Positions 43,601-52,174 of a stretch of DNA of 57,401 nt are shown here, piece after piece (positions within the stretch are counted from its first letter, which is position 1; each line of letters opens with the position of its first letter). The notes under the pieces were generated by a model. It made no database searches. It was given only the letters and a program-made list of their open reading frames with translations, and was not told the DNA's origin. Both the position numbers and the translations under genes were made by a program. This DNA is from an uncultured Eubacteriales bacterium (GTDB taxonomy: Bacteria; Bacillota; Clostridia; Oscillospirales; Acutalibacteraceae): contig CAKSNE010000013.1 in assembly GCA_934476085.1 (NCBI GenBank), forward strand, positions 1 through 57,401. The letters are read 5' to 3'.

Positions 43601-44068
43601 ATGAAAAGCAAGAAAAAATATAAGAAAAAATCTTTTGAGTCCAGTGGTGCAAGCTATGATACATCTTCGAATATATATCAATCAATGCTTTTGTCAACTG
43701 CTTGGAATAAACTTAGTAAATCACAAATGATATTGTATGTATATATGAAATCACAGTATTATGCACAGAAGCAAAAACCAGTACCGGAAATACCTGAATC
43801 ATTTTACTTCAACCAAAAGAAGTGGTTAGATAAATATCAGTTGTATTCGCTTTCTAATAAGCAGGGTTTTTATAGAGATGTCAAAGCATTAATTCGGTAT
43901 GGTTTTATAGATTGTTTAGAGTCAGGTAAAACTACAAAAACTAAGAACATCTATAAATTAAGCAGTAGATGGCAGCATTACGAAATAGGTGATGAGAATA
44001 ATGTGCCTATTTCAGCGATGAATGCTTCAATGCTTGTTGAAAATTCAAAAAAGCATAAGAAAATGTGA
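43601..44068 (+). CDS. Mobile-element protein of unknown function, possible winged-helix
   Basis: The ATG at 43601 has TAGGGGGA seven bases upstream and gives 155 residues; earlier in-frame starts are poorer. The first 12 residues are mostly Lys. The middle, MLLSTAWNKLSKSQMILYVYMKSQYY...QGFYRDVKALIRYGFIDCLESG...NIYKLSSRW, has the spacing of a winged-helix DNA-binding domain as in plasmid/ICE replication-associated proteins. I do not recognise the exact family. It lies between the xis-int pair and another recombinase gene, reading the other way from xis. Confidence 0.7.
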   Translation: MKSKKKYKKKSFESSGASYDTSSNIYQSMLLSTAWNKLSKSQMILYVYMKSQYYAQKQKPVPEIPESFYFNQKKWLDKYQLYSLSNKQGFYRDVKALIRYGFIDCLESGKTTKTKNIYKLSSRWQHYEIGDENNVPISAMNASMLVENSKKHKKM

Positions 44069-44178
44069 ATTTGACATTTGTAACTATAACCCTTCTGTCA
44101 TAATAAATTTATAATAAGAAAAAAGGAGTGGTGTAAATTAGAACAATAAAAGAATAAAAACAGAAAACACAAAAAGAG

Positions 44179-44221
44179 AAAATGGTTATTCGTATTGTAA
44201 AATGACGAATAACCATTTTTC
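44179..44221 (+). terminator. Terminator-like hairpin between element genes
   Basis: AAAATGGTTATTCGT and ACGAATAACCATTTTT pair in a 15-bp stem with an 11-base loop and T-run. Upstream, AAAAAAGGAG (44117-44126) looks like a ribosome-binding site but no ORF follows it, as if a gene had been lost. Confidence 0.75.
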
Positions 44222-44345
44222 TCGCAAATAAGAAATCTTTCAACGCTACATTGACCTTGTCAGCAATGTAGGTTGCCTCACTCGGCGTTATAGTTAATAG
44301 AGTCAGACAGTTTACCTTCTTAATATTTTTCATGGATGTGATATT

Positions 44346-45305
44346 GTGAAAAGAAGAGTTTCTATCTCTCAAAGAATCGTTAATGAAGTACGTGGGAATT
44401 TAAATAAATATAGTAATAATCTAACTAAAAAGCAATATTTAAAAAATTTTAAAAGATTTATAAAGTATTGCAGAGAAAAATACGATTGCAGGACATTAGA
44501 TGAATGCAAAAAACATGTTCAAGATTACTCTAACTATTTACAAGAAAAAGGACTTTCTGCAAGCACTGTTCATACATACCTTGCACCGGTTTGTGTTTTG
44601 ACGAACACAAACATGAGTCAGATAAGCAAGCCAATCAGGCATACATCAAGATATTTTCGTGGTAGAAATAATGAATCTTTATTAAAATCACGCGATTTGC
44701 AAGATTTAAAATGGAAACACATTGTTGAATTTCAAAGAAGAGTAGGACTGCGTCGTGCCGAATTAATGAAAATCACAGGAAAAGATTTTGTTTTGGATGA
44801 GTCAGGAAATTGGTGCGTTTATACAAAGGGAAAAGGTGGTAAAGTTCAATTACAACTAATTAATAAAGAAGATATAGATTTTATTAAAACATATTTTAAT
44901 GGTAAAAATCCTGATGAAAGAATTTTTGAAAAGGAAGAATTTAAAAATAATTTAAATTTTCACTTTCTCAGAGCAGAGTGCGCTAAACAGTTTTATTTAG
45001 ATACATTGAAAAGATTAAGAACGGAACCAAATTATGAAAAAGAATTAATAGAACAAATAAAATCCAGGTGGAATAAGTATAACTTAAATCAAGACGGCAA
45101 TCCAAAACCGTTTGATTACACGCGAGTAAAAGGTTATTATTACTTGCGAGGGAAAAATAGAGCAACTGCTATATCAAATGGTGGAAGTGTAAAGTTTAAC
45201 AAGTTAGCAGTACTTGCCACCAGTGTTTTCAAACTTGCACATTGGCGTTTGGATGTTACTATAAATAGTTATTTGGCCATCTATAATGGTGGTTTAATAA
45301 TATAA
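44346..45305 (+). CDS. Divergent tyrosine recombinase-like protein
   Basis: The 319-residue product of a GTG start has a core-binding N-terminal half (KYSNNLTKKQYLKNFKRFIKYCREKY...YLQEKGLSASTVHTYLAP, about residues 20-85) and a catalytic half. Box I is VGLRRAELMKITGKDF, the beta-hairpin Lys is in TKGKGGKVQL, and HFLRAECAKQFY supplies His-x-x-Arg. The end, KLAHWRLDVTINSYLAIY, supplies His/Trp and the Tyr nucleophile. About 75 residues rich in Lys/Tyr separate the last two motifs, where ordinary integrases have about 25. The protein is thus an atypical integrase of the mobile element. Its partner genes are unknown. Confidence 0.78.
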   Translation: MKRRVSISQRIVNEVRGNLNKYSNNLTKKQYLKNFKRFIKYCREKYDCRTLDECKKHVQDYSNYLQEKGLSASTVHTYLAPVCVLTNTNMSQISKPIRHTSRYFRGRNNESLLKSRDLQDLKWKHIVEFQRRVGLRRAELMKITGKDFVLDESGNWCVYTKGKGGKVQLQLINKEDIDFIKTYFNGKNPDERIFEKEEFKNNLNFHFLRAECAKQFYLDTLKRLRTEPNYEKELIEQIKSRWNKYNLNQDGNPKPFDYTRVKGYYYLRGKNRATAISNGGSVKFNKLAVLATSVFKLAHWRLDVTINSYLAIYNGGLII

Positions 45306-45329
45306 TTATAAATATTAGGGGGTATAATT

Positions 45330-45575
45330 ATGGATTATAGTATAAAAGAATATTTTGATGCATTAGATTTTGAAGATGAATACAACTGTTACGATTTTGA
45401 TGTAGTTGATTTCGTTTTTTCAGATTCAAAATCAGGAAAAGGATATATTATAACATTACCTATAGAATTTTCTTTTGAACTAGAAGAATTGTTTAACACA
45501 ATTGTACAATCCAACTCAATTATTAGTTTTAAAAACAACGAAAAGTCAACTATAATTGCAATAGATTCATTTTAA
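45330..45575 (+). CDS. Small acidic hypothetical protein
   Basis: This 81-residue protein has an acidic start (many Asp/Glu in residues 10-30) and a predicted alpha/beta body. AGGGGG lies eight bases before the ATG. It follows the recombinase gene by 24 bp and probably shares its transcript. I do not recognise the family. Confidence 0.6.
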   Translation: MDYSIKEYFDALDFEDEYNCYDFDVVDFVFSDSKSGKGYIITLPIEFSFELEELFNTIVQSNSIISFKNNEKSTIIAIDSF

Positions 45576-45640
45576 CATTTGTAGAATAGTCTCATCTTTC
45601 ATAATTATTATACATTCAAGATGAGAGGAGTAAAAAACAA

Positions 45641-45895
45641 ATGAATGCAGAAAAAATAAAAACACAAAAACAACTAATCAATTTTATTAAAAGTTTAGAT
45701 TTAAATCAATTATTTGTATCTGAAATTGATGTTCAATTTAATCGTGATAAGTATCTTGAAGATGCCAAAAGTAAAGGAAAAAGAATCGAGTGCTTCCGAG
45801 TGGTTGGAGAAGAATTCACTGATGAATATTTACTTACAAATGTTGAAATGCTTAGCGAAGATAAAAAAATCGAATATGGTTTTAAAGAGAAGTAA
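45641..45895 (+). CDS. Small hypothetical protein
   Basis: This 84-residue, charged protein (KTQKQLINFIKSLDLNQLFV; ECFRVVGEEFTDEYLLTNVEM) has a good GAGAGGAG ribosome-binding site and ends at a strong terminator. It has no membrane segment or recognisable motif. It is the last gene of the recombinase cluster. Confidence 0.6.
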   Translation: MNAEKIKTQKQLINFIKSLDLNQLFVSEIDVQFNRDKYLEDAKSKGKRIECFRVVGEEFTDEYLLTNVEMLSEDKKIEYGFKEK

Positions 45896-45901
45896 ACTTA
45901 A

Positions 45902-45942
45902 AAATCCTATTGGAAACAATTAGTTTCCAATAGGATTTTTTG
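45902..45942 (+). terminator. Intrinsic terminator of the recombinase gene cluster
   Basis: AAATCCTATTGGAAAC and GTTTCCAATAGGATTT form a 16-bp stem with a 5-base loop and a TTTTTG tail. Confidence 0.95.
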
Positions 45943-45989
45943 TTTTGTTGTGGTATATAATTAAAACAACTATTTTTTGGAGGGATTAT

Positions 45990-46289
45990 ATGAAAAAGAA
46001 ATATATTACTATAAAAACGATTAATGAATTTCAAGATTATTTGAATTTTGAAGAAAAAAGCCAATCAACAATCGATAAATATATACACGATGTGAAAGTG
46101 TTTATGAAATTTATAAATCAAAGTGAGGTTACAAAAAAAGTTGCAATTGAGTATAAACAATATTTACAAGAGCATTATGCAATTAGAAGTGTAAATTCAA
46201 TGTTAGCAAGTTTAAATAGTTTATTTGCTTTTTTAAATTGGCATGAGTTTAAGGTAAAATCATTAAAATTACAACAACAAGTTTTTTGA
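45990..46289 (+). pseudogene. Truncated integrase: N-terminal core-binding domain only
   Basis: From ATG 45990 (GGAGGG ribosome-binding site) 99 residues remain. They match the SAM-like N-terminal domain of tyrosine recombinases: INEFQDYLNFEEKSQSTIDKYIHDVKVFMKFI...LQEHYAIRSVNSMLASLNSLFAFLNWHEFKVKSLKLQQQ. The catalytic half is missing; the frame stops at TGA 46287 where about 200 more residues would be expected. It is probably a remnant of another element. The following 268 bp to 46557 contain two small hairpins (near 46301 and 46457) and no gene. Confidence 0.8.
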
Positions 46290-46508
46290 TTTTCTCATCC
46301 ATACATCTGTATGGCCTCATTTCGAATGGCAGTCGCCCTTACACTTTTCCGCCAGAGAAAGAATTGATTTTTAAGCGGATACAATTGAAAGATTTTTTCT
46401 CTATCTGTTAGCCTTGAAAAATGCATCAAAAGGACATTTTAAGAAATAAAAAAACCATCTGCAAAAGCTACAGATGAATTGAAGGGGTAGAAAATTTCAT
46501 GTTTTTAT

Positions 46509-46516
46509 GTTATAAT
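46509..46516 (+). promoter_or_regulatory. Extended -10 promoter of the XRE/R-M operon
   Basis: TGTTATAAT ends at 46516, an extended -10 element with no strong -35. It would start transcription about 35 bases before the regulator's ATG. Confidence 0.5.
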
Positions 46517-46557
46517 AATTCTGTATTTTTGAGATAATTTCGGAAAGAAGTTGCAAT

Positions 46558-46791
46558 ATGGGATTTCCAGAAGAAATTAAAAGAATCAGACAAAGATGTT
46601 TTTTTACACAACAAGACTTTTCGAAAGAATTACAGGTAGCATTCTCAACTGTTAATAGATGGGAAGGCGGTAAAGCAAAGCCCAATCTCATTGCGATGAA
46701 AAATATAAAAGAGTTCTGCCATAAAAACAATATTGATTATGCTAGGATTGAAGAAGCATGGCTAAACTTTAAAGTTGGAGGAAATGAGTAA
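46558..46791 (+). CDS. XRE-type controller of the R-M operon
   Basis: This 77-residue helix-turn-helix protein (IKRIRQRCFFTQQDFSKELQVAFSTVNRWEGGKAKPNLIAMKNIKEFC) resembles the small regulators that precede restriction-modification genes. Its stop overlaps the R-M start by one base (TAATG). A C-protein-like role in timing or repression of the enzyme is likely by position, not proven. Confidence 0.83.
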   Translation: MGFPEEIKRIRQRCFFTQQDFSKELQVAFSTVNRWEGGKAKPNLIAMKNIKEFCHKNNIDYARIEEAWLNFKVGGNE

Positions 46792-49700
46792 TGATAACAA
46801 AATCTAATTTAAAGAACATGTTAAACTCAGCGGGTTTTAGCAATGTTTCTAATGAGATGTATGAAAAATACTATCCATTTTCTGATTGCTCTATTACTGT
46901 AGATTTTAGAAATGAAAAAATTAACTATCCCGAAAACAATGGATTTAAAGTTAATATAGCGACTACAACAAATTTCTCTGACCCAGAAAATTTTGTTGTG
47001 TTAGAATGTGTTAACAGACTTCTTGATAAAGGGTATAGACCTGAGAATATTGAATTGGAACGTGTTTGGACACTTGGTCATGAACAAAAAGGTGGACGAG
47101 CAGATATTTGCGTAACTGACCAAAATGGGGAGATGCTATTCATAGTTGAATGTAAGACGTATGGTTCTGAATATAACAAAGAAATGAAAAATATTCTTTT
47201 TGATGGCGGACAACTAATTTCTTACTGGCAGCAAGAACGTGGTTGTAAATGGCTAGTCTTATATGCATCAACTATAAATGGTAATGATGAGATTGAATAT
47301 ATCACCGACAGTATCGATTGCTCGGATGATGAGAATATTTTAAATCTTGCCAAGAAGGATACCACTATTCTCCTTTATAAAAATGCTCACACGGTTTTAG
47401 AACTTTATGAAGTATGGAAAGAAACATATGAACAAAGATTTAGTGGGGACATTATTTTCAGAGATGATTCTGTCGCTTATGACATTGGTGCAAAACCGCT
47501 TAGGAAAAAGGATTTAAAAGACTTTTCTGAAAACGATAAGATAGTAAACCGCTTTGAAGAGATTTTGCGTCATAATAATGTTTCAGATAAAGAGAATGCA
47601 TTCAATCGATTGATAGCCTTGTTTATCTGCAAGTTAGTAGACGAAATGCAAAAAACAGATAATGATATTGTTGAATTTCAATATAAAGTTGGTACTGATA
47701 CATATGAATCCCTTCAAGATAGACTGCAAAGGCTTCATAAGGACGGCATGGAAAAATTCATGCGTGAAGAGATTTTTTATGTATCTGATGATTATGCAGA
47801 AAACCTAGTAAAACAATACACAAAGCAAAAAAGAGTAAAAATGATTGAAGAATTGAGAAATACACTTCGTATACTCAAATTCTATACGAACAATGATTTT
47901 GCTTTTAAAGACGTTCATAATGAAGAACTATTCTACCAAAATGGTAAAATATTAGTTGAGATGGTACAACTATTTCAAGACTATAGAATAATTGGTTCTG
48001 CAGATGTGCAGATGCTTGGTGATTTATTTGAACAATTACTGAATAAAGGTTTTAAGCAGAATGAAGGTCAATTTTTCACTCCTACTCCTATTACGCGTTT
48101 TATATGGGATAGCCTTCCTTTAGGACAAATAATGACATATGCTGATGGTATTGAATATCCCAAAATTATAGATTATGCTTGTGGAGCTGGACATTTCTTA
48201 ACTGAAGGATATGAGGCAGTAGAAATTTGTGCTAATGCATTAAACAATAGTTCAAAACCTTCTAACAAATGGGTAGAGAAAAAAATATTCGGTATCGAAA
48301 AGGATTATAGATTAGCGAGGGTTTCTAAAATTTCGCTATTCATGCATGGTGCAGGAGATGGAAATATAATTTTTGGTGATGGACTTGAAAACTATCCCGA
48401 TAAAGAAATAACACCTAATTCATTTGATATTCTTGTAGCTAATCCTCCATATTCGGTAAAGGCATTCAAGCCACACTTGAAATTGACGAACAATCAGTTG
48501 AATATTTTAGAGAAGATCTCAAATGACGGTTCAGAAATTGAAACGCTGTTCGTGGAAAGAATATCACAATTATTAAAGCCGAATGGTGTCGCTGCAGTGA
48601 TTTTACCAAGCAGTATTTTAAACAAAGAAAACGAAAGTTTTGTTACCGCACGAGAATCTCTTTTGAAAAACTTTAATATTATTGCCATTGCAACCTTGGG
48701 GAGCAAAACTTTTGGCGCTACTGGGACAAATACAGTCATTCTTTTCTTACAAAAATTCAATGAACCACCCAAACGCACAGATATGGTTATTGATAGTGTT
48801 GAAGCTATACTTTCTAAAGTTGATATAGATGGATGGGAAGATGAATTCATTCTTAGAGGATATTTGAAAAAAATAGGTGTAAAAAAAGAAATTTATAATA
48901 AATTTTTATCTAAAACCGAAGACTTTGATTTTTGGAAAAATGATAATTATTTCGGTCAGCATTATAATGAATTTGTAAGCTCAATAGAATATGCCAAGAA
49001 AAGTAAGCAGAAAACTTTTCAAAAACTATCTGATTCGGAGCAGAAAAAATGGTTTAATCAAAAATTTTATGAATATGCTTTTTCGGTTGAACAAGAAAAA
49101 TTATTCTATTATTCATTAGTTTACAACCAAGATACATTGATTATTTCTGCTCCGGATGAAAATAAAGAGCAAGAGAAATTTCTAGGATATAAATGGAGCA
49201 ATAGAAAAGGACAAGAAGGAATACAGATAATAAAGGCTGGGGGATGCCTATATAATGCGTTCGACCGTAGGAGCAATGATTCAATTGCAGCGCTAATCAG
49301 AAATGCTTTTTCTGGTGGAGATGAGTTTGATGTTGAAGAATTGGATACCTATTATTATCGTTTGAGATTACAGGATATGCTTGATTTTTCTGGAACTACA
49401 TTTAATAAATCTATCAAAACCACTCCAACAAGAGTGCTTAAAGATCTTCCGGGGCTTACAAATTACAGATTATCTGATAAAAACACCTTTGAATTAAGTA
49501 TAGGAAATCGTGTTCTTTCAGATGAAGTAGTTGAGAATGGCAGTATTCCTATATATAGCGCAAATGTATTTGAAAAATTTGGAAAAATTGATAAGCAAAA
49601 TATCACTGATTTTTCTGTGCCTTCTATTCTGTGGGGAATCGATGGTGATTGGATGGTAAATATTATACCTGCCAACAAACCTTTTTATCCGACTGACCAT

Positions 49701-50525
49701 TGTGGTGTTTTACGTATAAAAACAGATGATATTATACCCAAGTATATGGCTTTAGCACTTCAGGTAGAGGGTGAATTTGAAAGATTTTCACGTAGCAACA
49801 GAGCATCTACACAGAGAATTTCTAATTTGGTTATTCAAATTCCTTCTGTGGCAGATCAACAGAAAGTAGTAGATGAAATCGAAGCTATTGATAAAAAAAT
49901 TACTGATGAGCAAGCAATAATCAGCGAGCAATCTGTGAAGGTTAAATCCAAATTTGCCGAAATGTTTGATTTGGAAAATTTTATTTTGGATGAAGTTACT
50001 TCTAATTATAAACTTATGGCAATTGAATCAATTTGCGAGGATGGACGAGGTAGAGTTATTAGTAATGATTATATTGTAGCAAATCACGGGGAATTTCCTG
50101 TGTATTCATCCCAAACAACAAACGAAGGAATTTTTGGATATATTAACACCTATGATTTTGAAGGAGAGTACATTACTTGGACCACTGATGGTGTAAATGC
50201 AGGAACTGTATTTTATAGAAATGGGAAATTTAACTGCACAAATGTATGCGGAACTCTGAAAGCAAAAGATAATTCTATGGTGAATATGAAATACCTTGCA
50301 TACATACTTGGAAGAATTGCATATAAATACGTAAATCATGTTGGAAATGATAAGTTGATGAATACAACAATGAAGAAAATTAAAGTTCCACTTCCGCCAA
50401 AACCTCTTCAAGATGAATTTGCTCTTTATGTATCTGACTGCGACAAATTGAAATTTGAAGCACAAAAAAGGCTAGAAAAATTAAATGCTACACGTGAAGA
50501 ACGTATAGATAAATATTTTAGATAA
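46791..50525 (+). CDS. Fused restriction-modification-specificity enzyme (type IIG/type I-like, N6-adenine methylase)
   Basis: This 1244-residue single chain combines four parts. An N-terminal PD-(D/E)xK nuclease has RADICVTDQNGEMLFIVECKTYG (about residues 103-125). A helical linker follows. The N6-adenine methylase has motif I IDYACGAGHFLTEGYE (about 459-474) and motif IV VANPPYSV (about 548-555). Two specificity regions of HsdS type are TRD1 (about 895-1040, ending in the conserved helix QQKVVDEIEAIDKKI) and TRD2 (about 1060-1216). It has no helicase motor. It should methylate and cut DNA at a bipartite site. TRD2 is flanked by sequences repeated around the silent cassette at 51571-52164, so its specificity may switch. 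Confidence 0.9.
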   Translation: MITKSNLKNMLNSAGFSNVSNEMYEKYYPFSDCSITVDFRNEKINYPENNGFKVNIATTTNFSDPENFVVLECVNRLLDKGYRPENIELERVWTLGHEQKGGRADICVTDQNGEMLFIVECKTYGSEYNKEMKNILFDGGQLISYWQQERGCKWLVLYASTINGNDEIEYITDSIDCSDDENILNLAKKDTTILLYKNAHTVLELYEVWKETYEQRFSGDIIFRDDSVAYDIGAKPLRKKDLKDFSENDKIVNRFEEILRHNNVSDKENAFNRLIALFICKLVDEMQKTDNDIVEFQYKVGTDTYESLQDRLQRLHKDGMEKFMREEIFYVSDDYAENLVKQYTKQKRVKMIEELRNTLRILKFYTNNDFAFKDVHNEELFYQNGKILVEMVQLFQDYRIIGSADVQMLGDLFEQLLNKGFKQNEGQFFTPTPITRFIWDSLPLGQIMTYADGIEYPKIIDYACGAGHFLTEGYEAVEICANALNNSSKPSNKWVEKKIFGIEKDYRLARVSKISLFMHGAGDGNIIFGDGLENYPDKEITPNSFDILVANPPYSVKAFKPHLKLTNNQLNILEKISNDGSEIETLFVERISQLLKPNGVAAVILPSSILNKENESFVTARESLLKNFNIIAIATLGSKTFGATGTNTVILFLQKFNEPPKRTDMVIDSVEAILSKVDIDGWEDEFILRGYLKKIGVKKEIYNKFLSKTEDFDFWKNDNYFGQHYNEFVSSIEYAKKSKQKTFQKLSDSEQKKWFNQKFYEYAFSVEQEKLFYYSLVYNQDTLIISAPDENKEQEKFLGYKWSNRKGQEGIQIIKAGGCLYNAFDRRSNDSIAALIRNAFSGGDEFDVEELDTYYYRLRLQDMLDFSGTTFNKSIKTTPTRVLKDLPGLTNYRLSDKNTFELSIGNRVLSDEVVENGSIPIYSANVFEKFGKIDKQNITDFSVPSILWGIDGDWMVNIIPANKPFYPTDHCGVLRIKTDDIIPKYMALALQVEGEFERFSRSNRASTQRISNLVIQIPSVADQQKVVDEIEAIDKKITDEQAIISEQSVKVKSKFAEMFDLENFILDEVTSNYKLMAIESICEDGRGRVISNDYIVANHGEFPVYSSQTTNEGIFGYINTYDFEGEYITWTTDGVNAGTVFYRNGKFNCTNVCGTLKAKDNSMVNMKYLAYILGRIAYKYVNHVGNDKLMNTTMKKIKVPLPPKPLQDEFALYVSDCDKLKFEAQKRLEKLNATREERIDKYFR
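49944..49968 (+). repeat. 25-bp repeat upstream of the active TRD2
   Basis: The 25 bases beginning AAATCCAAATTTGCCG encode KSKFAEMF and recur identically and in the same reading frame at 51571-51595. They form the left boundary of the exchangeable region. Confidence 0.95.
50439..50465 (+). repeat. 27-bp repeat downstream of the active TRD2
   Basis: The 27 bases beginning TGCGACAAATTGAAATTTG encode CDKLKFEAQ and recur identically and in frame at 52102-52128. The active segment between the repeats is 470 bp and the silent one 506 bp; both leave remainder 2 when divided by 3, so exchange preserves the frame. Confidence 0.95.
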
Positions 50526-50589
50526 AAAAGAATGCCTAACGTTACCTGTATTCCTATTCAAAATAAATTAACTTTAAGGAGATTTTACT

Positions 50590-51567
50590 ATGAAAAAGGA
50601 ATTGATAAATATTATCGAGCAGGGAATGTTAGGCGTTTTAAATAATGAACAGCTTGCAAAATTACATGAAGTATTAGAGTGTAGTTTCACTATGTATGTA
50701 GAAGACTGTGAAGAAATACAACTCTCTAACGATGAACTTTTAACTTTGTTTTTATCAGCAAAACAGGTAGAAGGTTGTTCTGAAAGATCTTTAAAATATT
50801 ACAGAACCACTCTTTCTAAGATGAATGAGAAAATGAATAAATCTGTGCGACAAGTTGAAACTAATGACATCAGAACGTATATTTCAAATTACGAAAATGA
50901 AAGCAATGCTGGAAAAGTCACACTCGATAACATTAGAAGAATTATTTCAAGCTTTTTTGCATGGCTTGAAGATGAAAATTATATCATAAAAAGTCCCGCA
51001 AGGAGAATTCATAAAATAAGAGTTGGTAAAACCGTTAAAGATGTGTATTCAGATGAAGAATTGGAGCGTATGAGAGATAACTGTAACAATTCTCGTGACC
51101 TTGCTATTATTGATATTCTTTCATCTACAGGCATTCGTGTAGGAGAATTAGTTAATCTGAATATATCTGATATTGATTTAGAAAAAAGAGAATGTATAGT
51201 ATTGGGAAAGGGAAACAAACAGCGAAAAGTATATTTCGATGCGAGGACTAAAATACATATAAATGATTATATTAGTAGTAGATATGATGAATGTGAGGCA
51301 TTGTTCGTGTCGTTGAATAAACCTCATAATAGGCTATCTATACGTGGCATAGAGGTTATTCTCCAAAACATTGGCTCCAACTTAAAATCAACAAAAGTTC
51401 ATCCGCATAAATTCAGACGAACACTAGCTACAAAAGCTATCGATAAAGGGATGCCTATAGAGCAGGTACAAGTATTATTAGGACATTCTCAAATTGACAC
51501 TACACTCAGGTATGCTATGGTTAATCAAAATAATGTCAAAGCATCTCACCATAAGTATATAGGCTGA
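50590..51567 (+). CDS. Tyrosine recombinase (Xer-like), likely TRD shuffler
   Basis: This complete 325-residue recombinase has an N-terminal core-binding domain (SERSLKYYRTTLSKMNEKM...ISSFFAWLEDENYIIKSPA). The catalytic residues are Arg in SSTGIRVGELVNL, Lys in GKGNKQRKVYF, His-x-x-Arg in HPHKFRRTLATKA, LLGHSQIDTTLRYAMV and the Tyr nucleophile. Recombinases placed like this beside hsdS genes rearrange specificity domains. It has an AAGGAG ribosome-binding site, begins 64 bp after the R-M gene, and its stop (TGA 51565-51567) lies three bases before the cassette's repeat. Confidence 0.9.
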   Translation: MKKELINIIEQGMLGVLNNEQLAKLHEVLECSFTMYVEDCEEIQLSNDELLTLFLSAKQVEGCSERSLKYYRTTLSKMNEKMNKSVRQVETNDIRTYISNYENESNAGKVTLDNIRRIISSFFAWLEDENYIIKSPARRIHKIRVGKTVKDVYSDEELERMRDNCNNSRDLAIIDILSSTGIRVGELVNLNISDIDLEKRECIVLGKGNKQRKVYFDARTKIHINDYISSRYDECEALFVSLNKPHNRLSIRGIEVILQNIGSNLKSTKVHPHKFRRTLATKAIDKGMPIEQVQVLLGHSQIDTTLRYAMVNQNNVKASHHKYIG

Positions 51568-51570
51568 TTC

Positions 51571-51595
51571 AAATCCAAATTTGCCGAAATGTTTG
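51571..51595 (+). repeat. 25-bp repeat upstream of the silent TRD cassette
   Basis: Identical to 49944-49968, direct orientation. It starts three bases after the recombinase stop codon, with no promoter or start codon of its own ahead of it. Confidence 0.95.
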
Positions 51596-52101
51596 GGGAT
51601 TTAACAAGTAATGAAAAAGGGTGGAAGTATATTCCATTGCAGGCTGTTTGTGATGTTAGAGATGGAACTCACGATTCTCCTAAATATATTGCTAATAGCA
51701 AGTATAGATTGCTCACTTCAAAAAACTTTACTAAAGGGTATATTGACTTTTCTAATGTAAATTACATATCAAAGGAAGATTTTGATGAAATCAATAAGAG
51801 ATCTCTTGTGAGTACAAACGATATAATTATGCCAATGATAGGTACCGTAGGTAGTCCTGTAATTGTTGGTAATGATTCAGATTTTGCAATAAAAAATGTA
51901 GCGTTAATTAAATTTTCAGGCAGTAGATACCTTCCGATTTTTGTGAAATATGTTTTAGATTCTGAATACTTCCAAAACATTGTTGCATCAAATGCTAGAG
52001 GTAGTAATAGAACCTTTGTCTCATTGGATGATTTACGCACATTGCCAATTCCTGTTGTTGATAAAGACTTACAAAGACTATTTTCAAATTACGTCTTAGA
52101 T

Positions 52102-52128
52102 TGCGACAAATTGAAATTTGAAGCACAA
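52102..52128 (+). repeat. 27-bp repeat at the end of the silent cassette
   Basis: Identical to 50439-50465, direct orientation, in the same frame. Confidence 0.95.
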
Positions 52129-52174
52129 GAATTCATAAAAAAATCGCTCAAAATATACATATAAAATAAAAAAA

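Larger units (their letters stand above)
51571..52164 (+). pseudogene. Silent target-recognition-domain cassette (partial hsdS-like)
   Basis: Open in frame from the repeat to TAA 52162, about 197 codons with no credible ribosome-binding site; the only early ATG (51589) is the internal Met of the shared KFAEMF. It encodes a TRD different from the active one (GWKYIPLQAVCDVRDGTHDSPKYI...SLVSTNDIIMPMIGTVGSPVIV...IVASNARGSNRTFVSLDDLRTLPIPV). It is followed by the shared DCDKLKFEAQ and a different tail, EFIKKSLKIYI. It is best read as an unexpressed donor cassette for the R-M gene upstream, rather than a decayed gene, because no frame disruption is seen. Confidence 0.85.

Noticed and set aside
44109..44372. 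A minus-strand 87-codon ORF with a hydrophobic tail
   Set aside because: It crosses a strong hairpin, overlaps the start of the recombinase gene and lacks a convincing ribosome-binding site; the readable middle (TPSEATYIADKVNVALKDFL) is intriguing but not enough to call a gene.
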